From: Ferrimonas sediminum
Lineage (GTDB): Bacteria > Pseudomonadota > Gammaproteobacteria > Enterobacterales > Shewanellaceae
Direction of reading: 5' to 3'
Assembly (NCBI RefSeq): GCF_900100175.1
Contig: NZ_FNEM01000024.1
Location: 1 to 47,113, forward strand
DNA length: 47,113 nucleotides
The notes under the pieces are model-generated. The model was not told where the DNA came from and made no database searches. It was given only the letters and a program-made list of their open reading frames with translations. Positions 44,642 to 47,113 of the stretch are shown here, piece by piece. Each line of letters opens with the position of its first letter. Position 1 is the stretch's first letter. Both the position numbers and the translations under genes were made by a program.

Positions 44642-44873
44642 TCTCATTTCCCTGTCGCAGATCAACTCTGTCTGGGTTGTTATCTCACTGATAAACATAA
44701 CTGTTTGTCGGTCACCTCGTTTTTACGCTACAGTGATTCCGCTTTATCAATTCGGCCGTGTCAGCATTTCTGTGGCTCCTGCTTGGGGGGCGACATGGCG
44801 GAGCTGTGCTAACCTTTCCAACCGCAATAATGTAATTTGCTTGTAATTCAATAGTATATCGGTTTGTGACTGC

Positions 44874-45848
44874 TTACTTCTGACTGGTCAGCCGGCTTAA
44901 AGGGCTGGTGACGCCATCGGCGCCCATCTGCAGCACATGGGTATAAATTTGAGTGGTTTTTATGTTGCTGTGTCCCAATTGCGCCTGGATGGTGCGAATG
45001 TCGGTTCCCTGTTGCAACAGGTGGGTGGCAAACGAGTGGCGCAACGTATGGCAGGTTACCTCTTTTTCGATACCGGCCAGGCGGGCGGCGTGCTTTACCG
45101 CTTTTCTCAGGTTGGATGGATGAATGTGATGCCGGCGAAGGGCGCCCCCATCAGGGTCGATGCTGAGCGACGTTGAAGGAAACAGAAATTGCCATCCCGG
45201 CTCAAACCGGCCGTTGGGGAATTTTCTCGCCAGCGCATACGCCATGTTGACACCTCTGTATTCGGGGCGTTTGAGATCTTGCTTTAAATACTGTCGCACC
45301 ACTCCAATCTGTACTTTGAGTGAGTTGTGGAGCTCGTGAGCCAGGGTTACCCGGCGGTGCTTGCCCCCTTTGCTGTCCCACACCTGAATTCCCGAATAGT
45401 CAAAATCGATGTCTTTGACCCTGAGGCGGTACGCCTCACTCTTTCGAAGGCCACTGCCGTACATCAACTGCATGGGTAACAGATACCGAGGAGAGGCCTG
45501 GGCAAGCAGTGCAGCCATTTCGGTACGCGTGAGCACGACTGGTAGTTTCGGCTGCCGCCGGCTCCGCTGAAACTCGAGGGTGAGTGACAGAGGCTTATCG
45601 AGAATGTCCCGATAGAGAAATACCAACGCATTCAGAGCGATGGCCTGAGTTGCTGGAGACAAATTGCGTTCAGAGGCCAGGAACGACAGAAACCGCTCCG
45701 GTTGTTGTTCATTCACGTCGACAGGGTGCTGCTGACCACAAAAATTCACATAGCGTTTTATCCATAACGTGTAGGTTCGGATGGTGTTTTCCCGATAACG
45801 CATCATACGCATCCGTTCGGACAGATAAGCGATGAAAGGTGAAGCCAT
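44874..45848 (-). CDS. intI: Integron integrase (IntI family tyrosine recombinase)
   Basis: A 324-residue tyrosine recombinase. Core-binding domain is about 1-90. The catalytic residues R135, H267, R270, H293 and nucleophile Y302 are all present. The IntI-specific insert, ALARKFPNGRFEPGWQFLFP through DPDGGALRRHH (about 205-241), separates it from XerC/XerD. It captures and excises cassettes by attI x attC recombination. The gene points away from the cassette array, as in most integrons. A perfect LexA box lies 18 bp before its ATG, so it should be SOS-induced. No frameshift or stop is seen; it looks functional. Confidence 0.97.
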   Translation of the reverse strand: MASPFIAYLSERMRMMRYRENTIRTYTLWIKRYVNFCGQQHPVDVNEQQPERFLSFLASERNLSPATQAIALNALVFLYRDILDKPLSLTLEFQRSRRQPKLPVVLTRTEMAALLAQASPRYLLPMQLMYGSGLRKSEAYRLRVKDIDFDYSGIQVWDSKGGKHRRVTLAHELHNSLKVQIGVVRQYLKQDLKRPEYRGVNMAYALARKFPNGRFEPGWQFLFPSTSLSIDPDGGALRRHHIHPSNLRKAVKHAARLAGIEKEVTCHTLRHSFATHLLQQGTDIRTIQAQLGHSNIKTTQIYTHVLQMGADGVTSPLSRLTSQK

Positions 45849-45865
45849 AGAACTTTTCCTGATAA

Positions 45866-45881
45866 CTGTATAAATATACAG
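45866..45881 (-). promoter_or_regulatory. LexA box of intI
   Basis: CTGTATAAATATACAG is a perfect CTGT-N8-ACAG SOS operator, 17 bases before the intI start codon, and overlaps the likely promoter. The same regulation is known for Vibrio and class 1 integrases. Confidence 0.94.
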
Positions 45882-45989
45882 TTATAGGTCAGCGCCGCTT
45901 TTTTGCAAGCTGGATCCGCCTTGCGTGCCAAATGAGCGAGACAAGAAACCGATGTTTTAGTGCTATCATGTTGATTTATAGGGTTTTAA

Positions 45990-46082
45990 TTACAAGTGGG
46001 GGAAGCCTGGCTGTGGCGGATAGGCGGCAAGGTTTTGTTGGATGAAAGGCGGCGAATCGCCGCATAATAAGCTGTTAGTTGC
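45990..46082 (+). other. Candidate attI region and first cassette junction
   Basis: The junction G^TTAGTTGC places the recombination point between 46074 and 46075. The bases 46074-46082 (GTTAGTTGC) are the exact complement of GCAACTAAC at 46359-46367, which marks the first cassette. The outer limit of attI is not visible and is set arbitrarily. A GGCGG-AATC-GCC inverted stretch (46048-46062) lies nearby. Confidence 0.75.
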
Positions 46083-46464
46083 TTCTCATTTGCTTCTAAC
46101 TCTTTATATTTAAAATGAGATCAACAGAAGGATTTATATTATGATTAAACTGCCATTTACAAATAAGGTCACTGTAAATTTGCCAGGAGGTATTGTCGTA
46201 AAAAAAGCGGCAACTAAAGCGGGAGCCGTTGTTGGTGCTGGGATTGGCTATGTAACAGGTGGCCCGACTGGTGCAATGAAAGGAAAGCAAATTGGTGAAA
46301 CAATCGGTGCAGGTATTGATAAGTTAACTGATGATAAAGAAATTGATTTAACTTAAATGCAACTAACAAGGCAAAGCAATCAGACGCATAACGGCTGTCA
46401 TCGTTTTTGCTAAAACAAAAAGCCCGCAAAAACACTGCCACCCTATGCGCTGTTGTTTGCGGCG
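46075..46464 (+). mobile_element. Integron gene cassette 1 (390 bp)
   Basis: A cassette that starts TTAGTTGC at the attI junction and ends in its own attC site at G46464. It contains one small gene (46141-46356). Base composition is clearly more AT-rich than the flanking chromosome, which fits recent acquisition. Confidence 0.88.
46141..46356 (+). CDS. Cassette 1 protein, glycine-zipper-like, 71 residues
   Basis: ATG 46141 lies behind AAGGA. The product has a polar N terminus (MIKLPFTNKVTVNLPGG), a glycine/alanine-rich hydrophobic core from about 20 to 58 (TKAGAVVGAGIGYVTGG, then GKQIGETIGAGIDKL) and an acidic tail (DDKEIDLT). Spaced glycines suggest a glycine-zipper membrane helix or helical hairpin. 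The gene is A/T-rich, unlike its GC-rich neighbours. No family is recognised; membrane-active peptide, stress protein or inhibitor are all open possibilities. Confidence 0.75.
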   Translation: MIKLPFTNKVTVNLPGGIVVKKAATKAGAVVGAGIGYVTGGPTGAMKGKQIGETIGAGIDKLTDDKEIDLT

Positions 46465-46472
46465 TTATATGC
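46359..46472 (+). repeat. attC site of cassette 1
   Basis: R'' GCAACTAAC (46359-46367) opens the site. The L'' arm CAAAGCAATCAGACGCATA pairs with TATGCGCTGTTGTTTG near the right end, leaving G, T and A unpaired. These are the extrahelical bases by which IntI picks the bottom strand. The site ends at GCG^TTATATGC. The long inner spacer is AT-rich. Confidence 0.9.
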
Positions 46473-46798
46473 CTATTGGAATCGCAATGAAGCAATACTC
46501 AGTTGTTAGAATAAAGAGGCTCAAGAAGCAATTTGAGCACAGTGACTTGAGCGTTGGAACGCGTGCGCCTCGAGCAGGAGATGTTGCGACGGTGGTAGAT
46601 GTCTATGATGATGCCTTTGATCTTGAGTGCTCGGATGATGATGGCTCTACTCTTTGGTTGGAGCTATTTAGACCGGATGATGCAGATTTGGACATAGTTA
46701 GCATATAACAAGCCGCTTCAGTCTGGACGTCAACAGTCGCCGGTGTTGCTCGTCCCTCGCAGATTTTAACCGGCTTGTTGCCGCCACTGAGCGGGGCG
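46465..46798 (+). mobile_element. Integron gene cassette 2 (334 bp)
   Basis: Begins TTATATGC after the core G at 46464 and ends at G46798 before TTGATATG. GTTATATGC (46464-46472) is the exact complement of GCATATAAC at 46701-46709, so these are the two ends of one cassette. It carries one gene. Confidence 0.88.
46487..46708 (+). CDS. Cassette 2 protein, DUF4926-like, 73 residues
   Basis: A small soluble acidic protein beginning MKQYSVVRIKRL, with APRAGDVATVVDVYDD and FDLECSDDDGSTLWLELF. The pattern resembles the DUF4926 / short beta-barrel proteins often carried as cassettes and sometimes next to toxin genes; the match is from memory. An upstream in-frame ATG at 46469, overlapping the cassette core site, would add six residues (MPIGIA). 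No strong SD is visible for either start. The stop codon lies inside the attC R'' sequence. Confidence 0.75.
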   Translation: MKQYSVVRIKRLKKQFEHSDLSVGTRAPRAGDVATVVDVYDDAFDLECSDDDGSTLWLELFRPDDADLDIVSI

Positions 46799-46806
46799 TT
46801 GATATG
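46701..46806 (+). repeat. attC site of cassette 2
   Basis: R'' GCATATAAC (46701-46709), then AAGCCGCTTCAGT, which pairs with ACTGAGCGG near the right end leaving one unpaired T, the classic extrahelical base. It ends GGCG^TTGATATG. Confidence 0.92.
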
Positions 46807-47113
46807 ATTCCCCCTGTCAATAGGCACAGATCAGTCCATGCCGGGCCCCAAAAGGCCGGCGTGGACACCCTGATGAGCAACCTTTGGCAAGTCAATGTTC
46901 GGCGGTTGACCTTGCTGATATTCGCGGGTTTGGTTATCCGCATTACTTGTTTGCGCCGTTGGAGCTTTGCCTCATTCTAGGAGCGCGCGTTTAAACGCCT
47001 AACGCCGTCGAGGATTGCTCTCACCGCTGCCGCCGGTTTGTCTCATCAGAGTGATAATTCAGGTTATTAGCCGAGGCGAACTTGCCCCTCGGGCTCAAAC
47101 CGCTGGGCTAAGT
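46799..47113 (+). mobile_element. Third cassette, incomplete in the window
   Basis: Starts TTGATATG after the attC2 junction. The matching R'' end, expected as CATATCAAC, is not found before the window ends, so the cassette continues beyond or has a divergent end. A GCCTAAC motif at 46996-47002, next to the palindrome GCGTTTAAACGC, resembles an attC start but does not complement this cassette's first bases. Confidence 0.5.
46804..46980 (+). CDS. Possible leaderless cassette 3 protein, 58 residues
   Basis: ATG 46804 overlaps the cassette core sequence (TTGATATG) and opens a 58-codon frame ending TAG at 46978-46980. The translation is basic (MIPPVNRHRSVHAGPQKAGV at the N terminus), with a hydrophobic stretch LTLLIFAGLVIRITCL near the end. 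There is no room for a ribosome site within the cassette. It could be a real leaderless gene or an artefact of cassette sequence. Confidence 0.3.
   Translation: MIPPVNRHRSVHAGPQKAGVDTLMSNLWQVNVRRLTLLIFAGLVIRITCLRRWSFASF

Noticed and set aside
46986-47002. GCGTTTAAACGCCTAAC as the third attC
   Set aside because: It does not complement the first bases of cassette 3, and no paired right half is visible before the window ends.

Overview
The window is a densely coded, GC-rich stretch of a gammaproteobacterial chromosome. The PhoP/PhoQ pair, YebG, TamA/TamB, a full-length HrpA helicase, a YccT-like protein, the bioA / bioBFCD arrangement and an IntI-type integron platform all point to the Shewanella/Ferrimonas side of Alteromonadales. 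The genus is an inference from gene content; no rRNA is present to confirm it.

Layout. A tRNA-Lys(TTT) opens the window (19-94). An envelope block on the minus strand follows (374-5706): two tandem outer-membrane barrel proteins, a DUF4136 lipoprotein, a DUF3135 protein, an HD-GYP cyclic-di-GMP phosphodiesterase and a YccT-like secreted protein. Next are phoQ and phoP, and, divergent from them, yebG behind a perfect LexA box. The outer-membrane translocation pair tamA-tamB occupies 9250-15026. Two exported Ntn hydrolases (isoaspartyl peptidase/asparaginase and a gamma-glutamyltransferase family protein) flank a free-standing CBS protein, followed by an OmpA-family lipoprotein, an NlpE-like lipoprotein, small membrane proteins and hrpA (21240-25115).

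From 25166 to 38632 the genes are more accessory. There are several orphan small proteins and a four-gene minus-strand cluster (GT4 glycosyltransferase, NAD-dependent epimerase, DegT-type aminotransferase, FAD-dependent oxidoreductase) that looks like a small sugar-modification module. A formate/nitrite-family channel fused to a CBS pair comes next, then a 1.2-kb poorly coding gap with a hexanucleotide repeat and palindromes, a creatininase-family amidohydrolase, an alpha/beta hydrolase, and a LysR regulator divergent from a YdhR-like gene pair. Biotin synthesis follows: bioB-bioF-bioC-bioD on the minus strand with overlapping genes, and bioA divergent.

The right end is a chromosomal integron. 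An IntI integrase on the minus strand starts 18 bp from a perfect LexA operator. On the other side of its start lie the attI junction (46074/46075) and at least two complete cassettes in the outward orientation. Their boundaries can be set to the base because each attC R'' sequence is the exact complement of the 9 bases at the start of its own cassette. A third cassette begins at 46799 and runs out of the window. Integrase expression, and perhaps cassette reshuffling, is therefore likely tied to the SOS response, as is yebG. The most useful second looks are the integron cassettes, the channel-CBS fusion with a possible internal start, and the hairpin that abuts the HD-GYP start codon.
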